Shown: piece after piece, positions 16,792 to 25,651 of the stretch | Layout: each line of letters opens with the position of its first letter | How positions within the stretch are numbered: the stretch's first letter is position 1 | Assembly: GCF_000716435.1 (NCBI RefSeq) | Contig: NZ_JNWO01000011.1 | Coordinates: 62,001-126,000 of the forward strand | DNA from: Streptomyces xylophagus | GTDB lineage: Bacteria > Actinomycetota > Actinomycetes > Streptomycetales > Streptomycetaceae | Direction: 5' to 3' | Length of the DNA stretch: 64,000 bases | Notes under the pieces: model-generated | The model's database searches: none | What the model was told of the DNA's origin: nothing | What the model saw: only the letters and a program-made list of their open reading frames with translations | Position numbers and translations under genes: made by a program

Positions 16792-17588
16792 CTCGCCCGC
16801 CCCGGACGCTCCAACCCCAGCACCCGGTCCTTCAGCGCCGGGAACTGTTCGCGGGTCACCGCCACCTTCGCCGGGTCGAAGTCCACCGTGAGGATCTCCT
16901 CGCCCGCGCCCGCCTCCGCCAGGACCTCGCCCCAGGGATCGACCACGATCGAGTGACCGGCCTGGGGAACTCCGGCGTGCGTGCCGGCCGTTCCGCAGGC
17001 GAGGACGAACGACTGGTTCTCCACGGCGCGGGCCTGCGCCAGGAGGGTCCAGTGGGAGCGGCGGCGTTCGGGCCAGCCCGCGGGGAGGACGAGGGTCTCG
17101 GCGCCGGCGTCGACGAGGCCGCGGAAGAGTTCGGGGAAACGGAGGTCGTAGCAGGTGGCAAGACCGAGGGTCGTCTCGGGCAGACGGACCGTCACCAGTT
17201 CGGCGCCCGCGCCCATCAGCACGGCCTCGCCCTTGTCGAAGCCGAAGCGGTGGATCTTGCGGTAGGCGGCGGCCAGTTCACCGGAGGGGGAGAAGACGAG
17301 GGACGTGTTGTAGAGGGGGCCTTCCGGGTCCCTCTCCGGGATCGAGCCCGCGTGCAGCCAGACGCCCGCGTCGCTCGCCGCCTTGGCCATCGCCTCGTAG
17401 GTGGGCCCCTCCAGCGGCTCGGCCTCGGTGCCGAACTGCTCGTAGGCGAACGCGCCCGTGGTCCACAGTTCCGGCAGGACGACCAGATCGGCGCCCGCCT
17501 GTTCGCGGACGAGAGCACCCACCCGAACCCGGCGATTTTCGACCGATTCGCCCTCTTCTACGGCGATCTGGATGAGAGAGGCGCGCAC
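16788..17588 (-). CDS. Carbon-nitrogen hydrolase (nitrilase superfamily)
   Basis: 266 residues. The Glu-Lys-Cys catalytic triad is readable: VLPELWTTGAF (Glu), AYRKIHRFGFD (Lys) and LATCYDLRFPELF (Cys). The gene is similar in style to omega-amidase/Nit2-like and deaminated-glutathione amidase proteins. The GTG at 17588 is chosen because the peptide MRASLIQIAVEEGESVENRRVR is the usual N-terminus and earlier codons read as non-coding. It is cytoplasmic. The next gene downstream overlaps its stop. Confidence 0.88.
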   Translation of the reverse strand: MRASLIQIAVEEGESVENRRVRVGALVREQAGADLVVLPELWTTGAFAYEQFGTEAEPLEGPTYEAMAKAASDAGVWLHAGSIPERDPEGPLYNTSLVFSPSGELAAAYRKIHRFGFDKGEAVLMGAGAELVTVRLPETTLGLATCYDLRFPELFRGLVDAGAETLVLPAGWPERRRSHWTLLAQARAVENQSFVLACGTAGTHAGVPQAGHSIVVDPWGEVLAEAGAGEEILTVDFDPAKVAVTREQFPALKDRVLGLERPGRAS

Positions 17589-17767
17589 ACTACCACCGTC
17601 CTGGCATTCGAGCCGTTCACACGGGCCTACGATCGTCACACGAAAGCACTGCCGGGGTGCCTCACAGCAGCGTAACTTAGCGTTCCAAGACACCCGCCGA
17701 CAGCCACCTCCCGCTGGCAACGCCGCCCGCCACCCGACCTGTACCGACCGCCGAGGGGTCCCGTTCC

Positions 17768-18592
17768 GTGAGTCTGCATCCCACTCTCCAGCCCTACGCC
17801 GACGCCTGGACCCACTCCATCGAAGCGATATCCGAGCTGGTGACCCCCCTCGTGGAGGGAGAGTGGAACCGGCGAACGCCGTGCCCCGGCTGGTCGGTGC
17901 GTGACGTGGTCTCCCATGTCATCGGGCTGGACAACGAGATGCTCGGCGACCCCCGCCCCATCCACACTCTCCCGCGCGACCTCTACCACGTCACCAACGA
18001 GCACCAGCGGTACATGGAGATGCAGGTCGATGTCCGCCGCCACCACACGGCGCCGGAGATGACGTCGGAGCTGGAGTACACGATCATCCGCCGCAACCGG
18101 CAGTTGCGGAACGAGTCGCGGGACCCTGGTACGAAGGTGCGCGGCCATGTCAGCACCGAGGTCACGCTCGAACAGTCCATGCGGAACCACGCGTTCAACG
18201 TGTGGGTGCACGAGCAGGATCTGCGCACCGCCCTCGGCCGCCCCGGAAACCTCGACTCACCCGGCGCGCAGGTCGCCCGTGACGTCCTCCTCGCCGAGCT
18301 CCCCCGCGTCGTCGCCGACGACGCGGGCGCACCGCGCAGTTCGGCGGTCGTCTTCGACGTGCACGGTCCGATCGAGTTCCTCCGTACGATCCGGGTCGAC
18401 ATCCAGGGCCGCGGCACCCTCGAGACGGCCCCGGCGCTCGGCCCCGCCGCCACCCTGATCCTCGACTGGGAGACGTACGTCCGGCTGGCCTGCGGACGCG
18501 TCCCCCTCGACTCGGTGACCGACCGCGTCAAGGCGGACGGCGATCCGGAGCTGGCGGCGTCGATACTGCGGAACTTCACGGTCACGAAGTGA
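17768..18592 (+). CDS. Maleylpyruvate isomerase family mycothiol-dependent protein
   Basis: 274 residues. The DinB-like four-helix N-terminal domain carries TPCPGWSVRDVVSHVIGLDNEML, the usual start of the MDMPI domain, and RNHAFNVWVHEQDLRTALGRPG holds a conserved His/Glu pair. A C-terminal SCP-like beta domain contains ALGPAATLILDWETYVRLACGR. Members use mycothiol as cofactor for isomerisation or thiol transfer, which agrees with an actinobacterial host. The substrate is unknown. Confidence 0.87.
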   Translation: MSLHPTLQPYADAWTHSIEAISELVTPLVEGEWNRRTPCPGWSVRDVVSHVIGLDNEMLGDPRPIHTLPRDLYHVTNEHQRYMEMQVDVRRHHTAPEMTSELEYTIIRRNRQLRNESRDPGTKVRGHVSTEVTLEQSMRNHAFNVWVHEQDLRTALGRPGNLDSPGAQVARDVLLAELPRVVADDAGAPRSSAVVFDVHGPIEFLRTIRVDIQGRGTLETAPALGPAATLILDWETYVRLACGRVPLDSVTDRVKADGDPELAASILRNFTVTK

Positions 18593-18670
18593 CACGCCCA
18601 AGCCCAAGTCGGTCACCGGGGGCGCAAATTCGTTGTCGGTGGTCGGCCGTCCGCGGCTAGCCTCCGCCGC

Positions 18671-19471
18671 ATGTCTGATGTGACGTCCACCAAAACCGAG
18701 AACGCCGAGAACGCCGAGCCCGACGACGGTCCGCCCCGCCTCACCCGGCTCACCTTCCACGGTCCCCTCTCCGAGGAGCGCGCGGACCGGATCGTCCGGC
18801 GGCTGGCGGGTGCGGCGCCGCGAACGGTGCTCGATCTGGGCTGCGGCTGGGGCGAGTTGATGCTCCGGGTGCTGACCGCCGTACCGGAAGCGCGGGGTGT
18901 CGGTGTCGACGTGAACGCGCGGGATCTGGACCGCGGGCGGCGCGACGCCGAGGCGCGGGGGCTCGCGGAGCGGGTCGAGTTCGTCGAGGAGTCGGCCGTG
19001 GGGACGGCGCGCGGGCCGGCCGATCTGGTGCTGTGTCTGGGCGCGAGCCAGGCCCTCAGCGCCGAGGAGCCTCCCCGGCACACCGCCGAAGCGCTGCGGG
19101 AACTGCGGCGGCTCGTCGCCGACGGCGGACGTGTGCTGCTCGGCGAGGGGTTCTGGCAACGCCCGCCCACGACGGCCGAGTTGGCCGGCATGTGGCCGGG
19201 GGCGCGTGCCGACGACCACTACGACCTGGCGACGCTCGTCGATCTCGCGGTGGCGGCCGGGTTCCGTCCCGAATGGGTCGAGACGGCGAACGCGGACGAG
19301 TGGGAGGAGTTCGAGGCCGGGTACCAGGCGGACACGGAGGTGTGGCTCGCCGGGCACGGTGATCACCCCCTGGCCGCCGAGACCCGCGAGCGCCTCGACC
19401 GGCACCGGGCCCAGTGGATGAGCTACCGGGGTGTGCTGGGGATCACGTATTTGACCTTGATCCCTGCGTAG
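18671..19471 (+). CDS. Class I SAM-dependent methyltransferase
   Basis: 266 residues. Motif I is TVLDLGCGWGELMLRVLTAVPEARGVGVDVNARDLDRGR, followed by DLVLCLGASQAL (motif IV) and LVADGGRVLLGEGFWQRPPT. The N-terminus is acidic and probably flexible (TENAENAEPDDG). The C-terminal helical region YQADTEVWLAGHGDHPLAAETRERLDRHR suits a small-molecule methyltransferase. It is convergent with the MFS transporter, 7 bp from its stop. Confidence 0.88.
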   Translation: MSDVTSTKTENAENAEPDDGPPRLTRLTFHGPLSEERADRIVRRLAGAAPRTVLDLGCGWGELMLRVLTAVPEARGVGVDVNARDLDRGRRDAEARGLAERVEFVEESAVGTARGPADLVLCLGASQALSAEEPPRHTAEALRELRRLVADGGRVLLGEGFWQRPPTTAELAGMWPGARADDHYDLATLVDLAVAAGFRPEWVETANADEWEEFEAGYQADTEVWLAGHGDHPLAAETRERLDRHRAQWMSYRGVLGITYLTLIPA

Positions 19472-19478
19472 GGGTGTG

Positions 19479-20798
19479 TCACGCCGGCACGTGCACCGTC
19501 TCCACCCGGCTCGCCACCAGCCGTTCGCGCTCGCGGCGGGCCGCCCGGCGCCGTAGCCGGAGGATCTGGCTGACGCCGATCGCCTGGAGCACGAAGACCA
19601 CCGAGAAGGCGATCGAGTAGTTGTCGTCGGTCGCGTCGAGGAGGACACCGACCGCGAACAGGGTCGTCATCGAGGCTGTGAAACCACCCATGTTGGTGAT
19701 CCCGGAGGCGGTGCCCTGACGCTCCGGCGGGTTGGCCGGGCGGGCGAAGTCGAAGCCGAGCATCGAGGCGGGCCCGCAGGAGCCGAGCACGGCGCACAGC
19801 ACGATCAGCAGCCACATCGGCGCGTGATCGCCGGGGTAGACGAGGACGACCGCCCAGATGAACGCCGTCGCGCCGACCGTGCCGAGCGCGAGCGGCAGCC
19901 GGGCCGCGTGGTGCCGGGCGACGATCTGGCCGTAGATCAGCCCCACCACCATGTTCGACAGGACGACGAGGGTGAGGAGTTCGCCGGCGGTGGCGCGGGA
20001 CAGGCCCTGGGCCTGGACCAGGAAGGGCAGGCCCCACAGGAGCAGGAACACCATCGCGGGGAACTGGGTGGTGAAGTGCACCCAGAGGCCGAGTCGGGTG
20101 CCCGGTTCGCGCCAGGAAGCGGCGATCTGGCGTCGTACGAACGCCGCTCCCCGGTGCGGGAAGGGCTCCGGCTCGTGGCCCTCCGGGTGGTCCTTCAGGA
20201 AGAGCAGCAGCAGGACGAGTACGACGACTCCCGCGAGCGCGCTGCCCGCGAAGGCGGCCGTCCAGCCGATGCCGTGCAGCAGGCGGGCGATCACCAGGGT
20301 GGAGACGAGGTTTCCGGCCATTCCGGCGAGGCCGGCGAGCTGGGCGACCATCGGTCCGCGCCGGGCCGGGAACCAGCGGGTGCCGAGCCGCAGCACGCTG
20401 ATGAACGTCATCGCGTCGCCGCAGCCGAGCAGTGCGCGGGAGGCGAGGGCGGTGCCGTAGGAGGGGGAGAAGGCGAAGCCGAGCTGGCCGGCGGTGAAGA
20501 GAACCACCCCGATGGTCAGGACCTTCTTCGTGCCGAGGCTGTCGACGAGCAGGCCGACGGGTATCTGCATGCCCGCGTAGACCAGCAGTTGGAGGATCGA
20601 GAAGGTGGAGAGGGCGGAGGCGTTGACGTGGAAGCGCTCGGCCGCGTCGAGGCCGGCGACCCCGAGGGACGTACGGAAGATGACGGCGACGAAGTAGACG
20701 GAGACGCCGATGCCCCACACGGCGATGGCACGGCGGCCACCGGGCGGATCACCGGGCAGGGACAGCGCGGAAGCGGAACTCGAACTGCTGCTGCTCAT
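19479..20798 (-). CDS. MFS transporter
   Basis: 439 residues with about 12 hydrophobic spans. The inter-TM2/3 motif is GLLVDSLGTKKVLTIGVVLF, with FSPSYGTALASRALLGCGDAMTFISVLRLGTRWFP in the fourth span. The style is that of the anion/sugar-phosphate or nitrate-type subfamily. The start ATG overlaps the stop of the upstream GntR gene (ATGA), so the pair is one operon and the regulator probably controls the transporter. The ligand is unknown. The C-terminal tail is basic (LRRRAARRERERL). Confidence 0.88.
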   Translation of the reverse strand: MSSSSSSSASALSLPGDPPGGRRAIAVWGIGVSVYFVAVIFRTSLGVAGLDAAERFHVNASALSTFSILQLLVYAGMQIPVGLLVDSLGTKKVLTIGVVLFTAGQLGFAFSPSYGTALASRALLGCGDAMTFISVLRLGTRWFPARRGPMVAQLAGLAGMAGNLVSTLVIARLLHGIGWTAAFAGSALAGVVVLVLLLLFLKDHPEGHEPEPFPHRGAAFVRRQIAASWREPGTRLGLWVHFTTQFPAMVFLLLWGLPFLVQAQGLSRATAGELLTLVVLSNMVVGLIYGQIVARHHAARLPLALGTVGATAFIWAVVLVYPGDHAPMWLLIVLCAVLGSCGPASMLGFDFARPANPPERQGTASGITNMGGFTASMTTLFAVGVLLDATDDNYSIAFSVVFVLQAIGVSQILRLRRRAARRERERLVASRVETVHVPA

Positions 20799-21490
20799 CG
20801 GACCTCGCCCCGAGCCAGGTGGGAGAACCAGTCGACGTGCTGGTGCACGATCCCGGCGGCCGCCTCGGCGTCCCCGGTGCGCAGCGCGTCGAGGATCGCC
20901 GCGTGCTCGGTGAGCGTCTTGGCGATGCGGTCGGGGTGCGAGTGCATGATGGCGACGCCCATCCGCAGCTGGCGGTCGCGGAGTTGGTCGTAGAGGCGGG
21001 AGAGGATTTCGTTGCCGCCGCTGCGGACGATCTCGGCGTGGAAGCAGCGGTCGGTGACGGCGGCGCCGGCGAGGTCCCCCGCGGCGGCCTGCTCCTTCTG
21101 CCGGTCCAGGAGTTCCTCCAGCCGGGCGATGAGCGTCGGCGACGCCGGTACGACCTTGCGGACCGCGTGCTGCTCGACCAGCATCCGGGTCTCCACGACG
21201 TCCGCGATCTCCTGCGAGGAGACGGGCAGGACGAGGGCGCCCTTCTTCGGGTAGAGCTTGATCAACCCCTCGACCTCCAGCCGCAGCAGCGCCTCGCGCA
21301 CGGGTGTCCGTGACACTCCGACAGCCTCGGCCAACTCGCCCTCGGTGAGCAGGGTTCCGCCTTCGTAACGCCGGTCCAGGACACCCTGTTTGACGTGGGT
21401 GTAGACGCGGTCGGCGGCGGGGGGTTGCTTGACGGCGGGAGGGGCGGAACCGGTGGCGGCGAGGGACGGAGAGAGGGACGGGGACGACAT
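20795..21490 (-). CDS. GntR family transcriptional regulator (FadR/FCD type)
   Basis: 231 residues from the ATG at 21490. The winged HTH is YEGGTLLTEGELAEAVGVSRTPVREALLRLEVEGLIKLYPKKGALVLP. The FCD effector domain has VVETRMLVEQHAVRKV and the metal-binding histidines in DRCFHAEIVRSGGN, MHSHPDRIAKTLTEHAAILDAL and IVHQHVDW. These regulators usually sense carboxylates. The gene is first in a two-gene operon with an MFS permease, so a carboxylate or similar importer is the likely target. Confidence 0.9.
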   Translation of the reverse strand: MSSPSLSPSLAATGSAPPAVKQPPAADRVYTHVKQGVLDRRYEGGTLLTEGELAEAVGVSRTPVREALLRLEVEGLIKLYPKKGALVLPVSSQEIADVVETRMLVEQHAVRKVVPASPTLIARLEELLDRQKEQAAAGDLAGAAVTDRCFHAEIVRSGGNEILSRLYDQLRDRQLRMGVAIMHSHPDRIAKTLTEHAAILDALRTGDAEAAAGIVHQHVDWFSHLARGEVR

Positions 21491-21792
21491 GAGGACAGCA
21501 TAGATACAACACGTACGCATGAGGACGGGCGTCCAGGATGCGGACGGAACGGAGGGGAGTCGAGGGGAACCAACGGGAGCCGGGGGCGCGTCTACGGGGA
21601 TGCGTCTACGGCGCGAGTTTCCGCGGCCGGTTGCGGCCGGTTCTCGGGGGCGTTTCACACATTCGGGGAACCCGACCCAGCAACCGCACAACCTTCTGTG
21701 CTACTTACGTGTCACACACGTGCGGCCCTCTCTTTCCCCCCTCCAACTGGGCCGTTTCCTCAGGGGCATTCAACGTATTCGGGGTACCTCAG
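21491..21792. other. Intergenic region between gntR and the DD-transpeptidase gene
   Basis: About 300 bp without a convincing gene. It must hold the promoters for the leftward GntR/MFS operon and the rightward transpeptidase gene. A loose dyad ACGTG-TCACA-CACGT lies around 21708-21722. Open frames here are Arg/Gly-rich and lack start signals. No clear sigma promoter could be assigned. Confidence 0.5.
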
Positions 21793-22701
21793 TTGATTAC
21801 TGCCATTACCGGCATCAAGGGCAGCCGCTTCCGCAGAGCCGCCGCGGTCACCGTGACCGCAGGCGCCGTGCTCGCGACCGGCGCCCTGACCGCGGCACCC
21901 GCGCAGGCCGTCACGAAGCCGACGATCGTGGCGGCGGGCGGCTTTGTGATGAACAACGCCACCGGCAAGTCGCTCTACACGAAGGCCGCGGACACCAAGC
22001 GGTCGACGGGCTCCACCACGAAGATCATGACCGCGAAGGTCGTGCTCTCCCAGTCGAACCTCAACCTCGACGCCAAGGTCACCATCCAGAAGGCGTACAG
22101 CGACTACATCGTCGCCAACACCGCCTCCTCCGCCCACCTGATCGTCGGCGACAAGGTCACCGTCCGCCAGCTCCTCTACGGCCTGATGCTGCCGTCGGGC
22201 TGTGACGCGGCGTACGCCCTGGCCGACAAGTTCGGTACGGGCTCGACGCGGGCGGCGCGCGTGAAGTCGTTCATCGCGAAGATGAACTCGACGGCGAAGA
22301 CGCTCGGCCTGACGAACACGAAGTTCGACTCTTTCGACGGCATCGGCAACGGCAGCAACTACTCGACGCCGCGCGACCTCACGAAGCTCGCCAGCAACGT
22401 GATGAAGAACTCCACGTTCAAGACGGTCGTCAAGACGAAGTCGTACACCGCCAAGACGATCACCAAGACCGGCAGCACCCGCACGATGGCTGCCTGGACC
22501 AACACGAACACCCTGCTCAGCAGCTACAGCGGCACGATCGGCGTGAAGACCGGCTCCGGCCCCGAGGCCAAGTACTGCCTCGTCTTCGCCGCCACCCGCA
22601 ACGGCAAGACGGTCATCGGCACGGTCCTCGCGTCGTCCTCCGTCACCCAGCGCGCGACGGACGCGACGAAGCTCCTGAACTACGGGTTCGCGACGATCTG
22701 A
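21793..22701 (+). CDS. Secreted serine-type D-Ala-D-Ala carboxypeptidase/transpeptidase, K15 type
   Basis: 302 residues from a TTG start at 21793, chosen because it is the only start just ahead of the signal peptide (RFRRAAAVTVTAGAVLATGALTAAPAQA). Mature protein begins VTKPTIV. Counting from there, STTK begins at Ser35, matching the numbering of the Streptomyces K15 DD-transpeptidase. The second motif is SGC (PSGCDAAYALAD), not the usual SGN, also as in K15. The third is KTG in IGVKTGSGPEAKYCLVF. It acts on peptidoglycan outside the membrane. Codons are dominated by Lys, Thr and Ser, which is typical of the family. Confidence 0.92.
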   Translation: MITAITGIKGSRFRRAAAVTVTAGAVLATGALTAAPAQAVTKPTIVAAGGFVMNNATGKSLYTKAADTKRSTGSTTKIMTAKVVLSQSNLNLDAKVTIQKAYSDYIVANTASSAHLIVGDKVTVRQLLYGLMLPSGCDAAYALADKFGTGSTRAARVKSFIAKMNSTAKTLGLTNTKFDSFDGIGNGSNYSTPRDLTKLASNVMKNSTFKTVVKTKSYTAKTITKTGSTRTMAAWTNTNTLLSSYSGTIGVKTGSGPEAKYCLVFAATRNGKTVIGTVLASSSVTQRATDATKLLNYGFATI

Positions 22702-22720
22702 CATACCGACACGTTCTTCG

Positions 22721-22750
22721 GGGGCCTGCCGCATGCCAGCGGCGGGTCCC
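22721..22750 (+). terminator. Imperfect hairpin after the transpeptidase gene
   Basis: GGGGCCTGCCGC pairs imperfectly with GCGGCGGGTCCC around the loop ATGCCA and is followed by TTTGTC, about 20 bp after the transpeptidase stop. Confidence 0.45.
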
Positions 22751-22823
22751 TTTGTCGTACGGAGCTCTTCGACTCAGGCTGCCCTCCAGGGCGTGTGGCG
22801 AAAGTGGTGCCAGCGAAAAGTGA

Positions 22824-22853
22824 TTGACGCGCGCCGGCGTCCGACGGTCGGAT
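22824..22853 (+). promoter_or_regulatory. Candidate promoter of the phosphotransferase gene
   Basis: TTGACG (22824-22829), an 18-bp spacer and TCGGAT (22848-22853), with the ATG only 8 nt after the -10 box. If real, the transcript would be leaderless or nearly so. No ribosome binding site is visible before the ATG, which agrees. Confidence 0.35.
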
Positions 22854-22861
22854 GACGTGTC

Positions 22862-23761
22862 ATGAACACAGGGCAGATGCATCCCGGCATGCACCCCATC
22901 GACGTCGACCTTGTACGGCGACTGATCGCCGAGCAGTTCCCGCGGTGGGCGGGGCTGGCGGTCGAGCGGTTTCCGTCCGGCGGGACGGTCAACGCCATGT
23001 ACCGGCTGGGCGATGACATGGTCGTACGGCTGCCGCTTGTGCAGGGCGGGGCCAACGACGTGTCGATGGAGCGGACGTGGCTGCCCCTGCTCGCGCCTCA
23101 CCTGCCTACGACCGTCCCCGAGGCACTCGGGGAGGGGCAGCCCGCGCAGGGGTACCCGTGGCCGTGGTCGGTGTACCGGTGGCTGGCCGGGGAGAATCCC
23201 GAGGCGGGAGCCCTGCGCGAGCCGGTGCTGCTGGCCGAGGATCTGGCCGGGTTCGTGGCGGCGATGCGGAGCATCACCCTGCCGGGTGCGCCGCGGGCCC
23301 ACCGCGGGGGACCGGTCGCCTCGCTCGACGCGGAGACCCGGGCGGCGATCGAGGAGCTGCGCGGGATCCCACAGGAGGGCGTCGACTGCGATGCCGCCAC
23401 AGCCGTGTGGGAGGAGGCGCTGCGGGCCCCCGGCTGGGACGGGCCGCCGGTGTGGCTGCACGCCGATCTCATGCCGGGCAACCTGCTGGTGGACCGTGGC
23501 AGGCTGACCTCGGTGATCGACTTCGGGTGCCTGGGCGCGGGCGATCCGGCCTGCGATCTGTTCCCGGCGTGGAATCTGCTGCCGGCCAAGGCGAGGGAAG
23601 TCTTCCGCGAGGCGCTGGGCGTGGACGACGCGACCTGGATCCGCGGCCGGGGACGCACACTCTCGCAGGCACTGATCGCGCTGCCGTACTACCGGAAGAC
23701 GAACCCCGCGATGGCGCACAATGCCCGGTACGTGATCCGGACGGTGCTGCAAGAGGGCTGA
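22862..23761 (+). CDS. Aminoglycoside phosphotransferase family protein
   Basis: 299 residues of APH/kinase-like fold. The N-lobe has FPSGGTVNAMYRLGDDMVVRLPL. The catalytic loop is VWLHADLMPGNLLVDRGRLTSVIDFGCLGAGDPACDLFPAW, with H-x-D-x-x-x-x-N and the DFG-like aspartate intact. PWPWSVYRWLAGE is typical of the group. It probably phosphorylates a small alcohol or antibiotic, but actinobacterial chromosomes carry many such genes without resistance roles. The gene stands alone, and no transfer signs are visible. Confidence 0.85.
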   Translation: MNTGQMHPGMHPIDVDLVRRLIAEQFPRWAGLAVERFPSGGTVNAMYRLGDDMVVRLPLVQGGANDVSMERTWLPLLAPHLPTTVPEALGEGQPAQGYPWPWSVYRWLAGENPEAGALREPVLLAEDLAGFVAAMRSITLPGAPRAHRGGPVASLDAETRAAIEELRGIPQEGVDCDAATAVWEEALRAPGWDGPPVWLHADLMPGNLLVDRGRLTSVIDFGCLGAGDPACDLFPAWNLLPAKAREVFREALGVDDATWIRGRGRTLSQALIALPYYRKTNPAMAHNARYVIRTVLQEG

Positions 23762-23900
23762 GGCACCCCGCAGGAGGAAGTGCTGGTCGAACGGCTCGGG
23801 AAGTCGGCGCCGGCCTCAAGGCCACGGAGCACCACGTACGACGCGTCACCCTGCGCGGCACGCTGCCCGGCCCGTCCCCACCTGAGGCCGACGGAATCGC

Positions 23901-24092
23901 TCACCCTCGGTCGTCCCCCAGGTGCACTGCGAACGCGGCCCAGGCGGAGGCGGTGACCTGGAGTATGGGTCCGTCGGGGGCCTTGGAGTCGCGGACGGCG
24001 ATGGTGGTGGGGATGTTGCGGGCGACTTCGACGCACTGCTGCCCAGCATCTCCGCCGCTGTAGCTGGACTTGACGAACACGAACTCTGTCAC
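23901..24092 (-). CDS. DUF397 protein (second copy)
   Basis: 63 residues with FVKSSYSGGDAGQQCVEVA and IAVRDSKAPDGPILQVT. The GTG start lies 5 bp after the upstream HTH gene stop and uses an AAGGAG ribosome binding site located inside that gene's last codons, so the pair is translationally coupled. Length equals that of the DUF397 protein at 13.5 kb, but the sequences are only moderately alike. Confidence 0.85.
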   Translation of the reverse strand: MTEFVFVKSSYSGGDAGQQCVEVARNIPTTIAVRDSKAPDGPILQVTASAWAAFAVHLGDDRG

Positions 24093-24097
24093 CGGAT

Positions 24098-24979
24098 CTA
24101 CATCTCCTTGCGAATGGCTTCGATCAGGTCGAGAGCGTTGCGCTCCGCCAGCCCCACTCGCGCGATGCGATCGAAGATCCGACCGTGCCGGGCCGCGTCA
24201 TCCTCGCTCTCCAACCAGAGCGTAGAAGAGGGTACGTCCATGTGTACGACGTCCAGGGCACCGGGTTCCGCGAACGAGACGATGCTGAACGACCCGATCA
24301 TGCCGGGGTTGGCGCCTGCCAGAAATGGCACCACCTGCAATGTCACCGTGTCCGTGCGCGCAAGGTCCAGCAGTTGCCCCAGCTGTTCCCTCATCACAGC
24401 CCGCCCGCCTACGAGTTGACGTAGCGCGCCCTCGTGCACCACGGCCCACAACTCCAGTGGCCGCTCCGAACGCAGTCGAGCCTGACGCGCCAGCCGGGCC
24501 TCCACGAAGGGTTCGATCTCACCCGGGTCCTCCCACGATCCGGCGCCGACGGCAACCGCCCGCGCGTAGTCAGGTGTCTGCAACAGGCCGGGGACGAAGG
24601 CGAGTTCCCAAGTACGCATGCTGGTGGCGATGTCCTCCAACGCCACGTACTCGACCATCGCGGAAAGCTGCGGGTACTGGTTCCACCAACCGCGAGCCTT
24701 GCGTCTCTCACGGTCCGTCCTCGCGAGGGTCAGCAGTCGCCCGATCACCGGCTCAGCCGTCTCGCCGTACAGGTGACAGAGCGCGCGAATGTCCGGGTCG
24801 CGGATCGGCACCAGCCCGCGCTCCATCTTCGCGACCTTGGCCACCGACGCCGACAACGCCTCGGCGGCATGCGCCTGCCTAAGTCCCTGCCCCTCACGCA
24901 TACGCAGCAGCTCACCGCCCAGCCGCCGCGCCAGCACGGTCGATACGGACACACCGCGATCAGGGTTTCTGCCTGCCAT
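24098..24979 (-). CDS. WhiJ-like XRE-family regulator with DUF5753 (second copy)
   Basis: 293 residues. The HTH is in residues about 16-75 (LGGELLRMREGQGLRQAHAAEALSASVAKVAKMERG). The DUF5753 region follows with YVALEDIATSMRTWELAFVPGLLQTPDYARAV, RLARQARL and DTVTLQVVPFLAGANPG. The ATG is preceded by GGGAAGG. Together with the DUF397 gene after it and the divergent HATPase gene, it repeats the triad found at 11.9-13.7 kb in mirror orientation. Confidence 0.9.
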   Translation of the reverse strand: MAGRNPDRGVSVSTVLARRLGGELLRMREGQGLRQAHAAEALSASVAKVAKMERGLVPIRDPDIRALCHLYGETAEPVIGRLLTLARTDRERRKARGWWNQYPQLSAMVEYVALEDIATSMRTWELAFVPGLLQTPDYARAVAVGAGSWEDPGEIEPFVEARLARQARLRSERPLELWAVVHEGALRQLVGGRAVMREQLGQLLDLARTDTVTLQVVPFLAGANPGMIGSFSIVSFAEPGALDVVHMDVPSSTLWLESEDDAARHGRIFDRIARVGLAERNALDLIEAIRKEM

Positions 24980-25036
24980 GTCGCCTTCCCATCGGCCGAG
25001 TTGGTCACAGTCTGTGCGGCGGCCACACGGAGGGCA

Positions 25037-25074
25037 AGCAAGTTCGAGTAGAAATTTATGGCCTCACACTTGCT
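25037..25074. promoter_or_regulatory. Spaced inverted repeat between divergent HTH and HATPase genes
   Basis: AGCAAGT (25037-25043) and ACTTGCT (25068-25074) flank a 24-bp A/T-richer spacer that includes TAGAAATTTA. It is unlike the compact palindrome of the first triad, so the two regulators probably recognise different sites. Confidence 0.35.
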
Positions 25075-25213
25075 GCCCTACTCGTCACGCCGCCACCTTC
25101 AGTACTCAATCGCCCACCCAGCGACACCAGTTGGCGGAAGTGCACCGTGCTGCCCACGGCAAAGCCACCCCACCTGGCTCCTGCTCCCCCATCGCACAAG
25201 GAGGTGCGCCCCG

Positions 25214-25651
25214 GTGACCGACTCCTGTCCTCCCGGACTCCCCAAGCCCATCGGCCCGTACGACCATTACGACGCCGTCACCTACACCCCGTACCCGAGC
25301 AACATCCCCCGCGCCCGCAGACACGTCGCCCACCTCACCACCACCTGGGGACACCCCAACTCCGCCGGCGACGCGGCGCTACTGGCAAGCGAGTTGTGCA
25401 CGAACGCGTTACTGCACGGGTGCCTCCGCGACCGCCTGTTCCGCGTGGAGACGTCACTCACCGGCAACGCATTGCGCGTGGCGGTCACCGACCCGAGGGG
25501 CGAGCGACTCCCGTACCCCCAAATCTCCACCCACGACGACCAGTTCGGCCGCGGCCTGCTCATCGTCCGTACGCTGGCGGCCCGTTGGTCCGTGGAGAAG
25601 CTCACTGTCGGCAAGACCGTCTGGGCGGAGTTGGACATCGCGGGCCCCTGA
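25214..25651 (+). CDS. ATP-binding protein, RsbW-like HATPase (second copy), with TTA codon
   Basis: 145 residues. HATPase N box LLASELCTNALLHGCL, then VAVTDPRGERLPYPQ and the G2 box FGRGLLIVRTLAARWSVE. The GTG start is preceded by AAGGAGGTG, a near-perfect ribosome binding site. Leu-67 region is encoded by an in-frame TTA at 25409-25411 (inside TNALLHG), a rare codon read only by the bldA tRNA in Streptomyces, so expression may be limited to late growth. It is divergent from the second HTH-DUF397 pair. No sigma factor is nearby. Confidence 0.85.
   Translation: MTDSCPPGLPKPIGPYDHYDAVTYTPYPSNIPRARRHVAHLTTTWGHPNSAGDAALLASELCTNALLHGCLRDRLFRVETSLTGNALRVAVTDPRGERLPYPQISTHDDQFGRGLLIVRTLAARWSVEKLTVGKTVWAELDIAGP

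Noticed and set aside
22862..23761. Acquired antibiotic resistance gene (APH family)
   Set aside because: The kinase family is broad, composition is native and no mobile element is nearby; resistance cannot be claimed.
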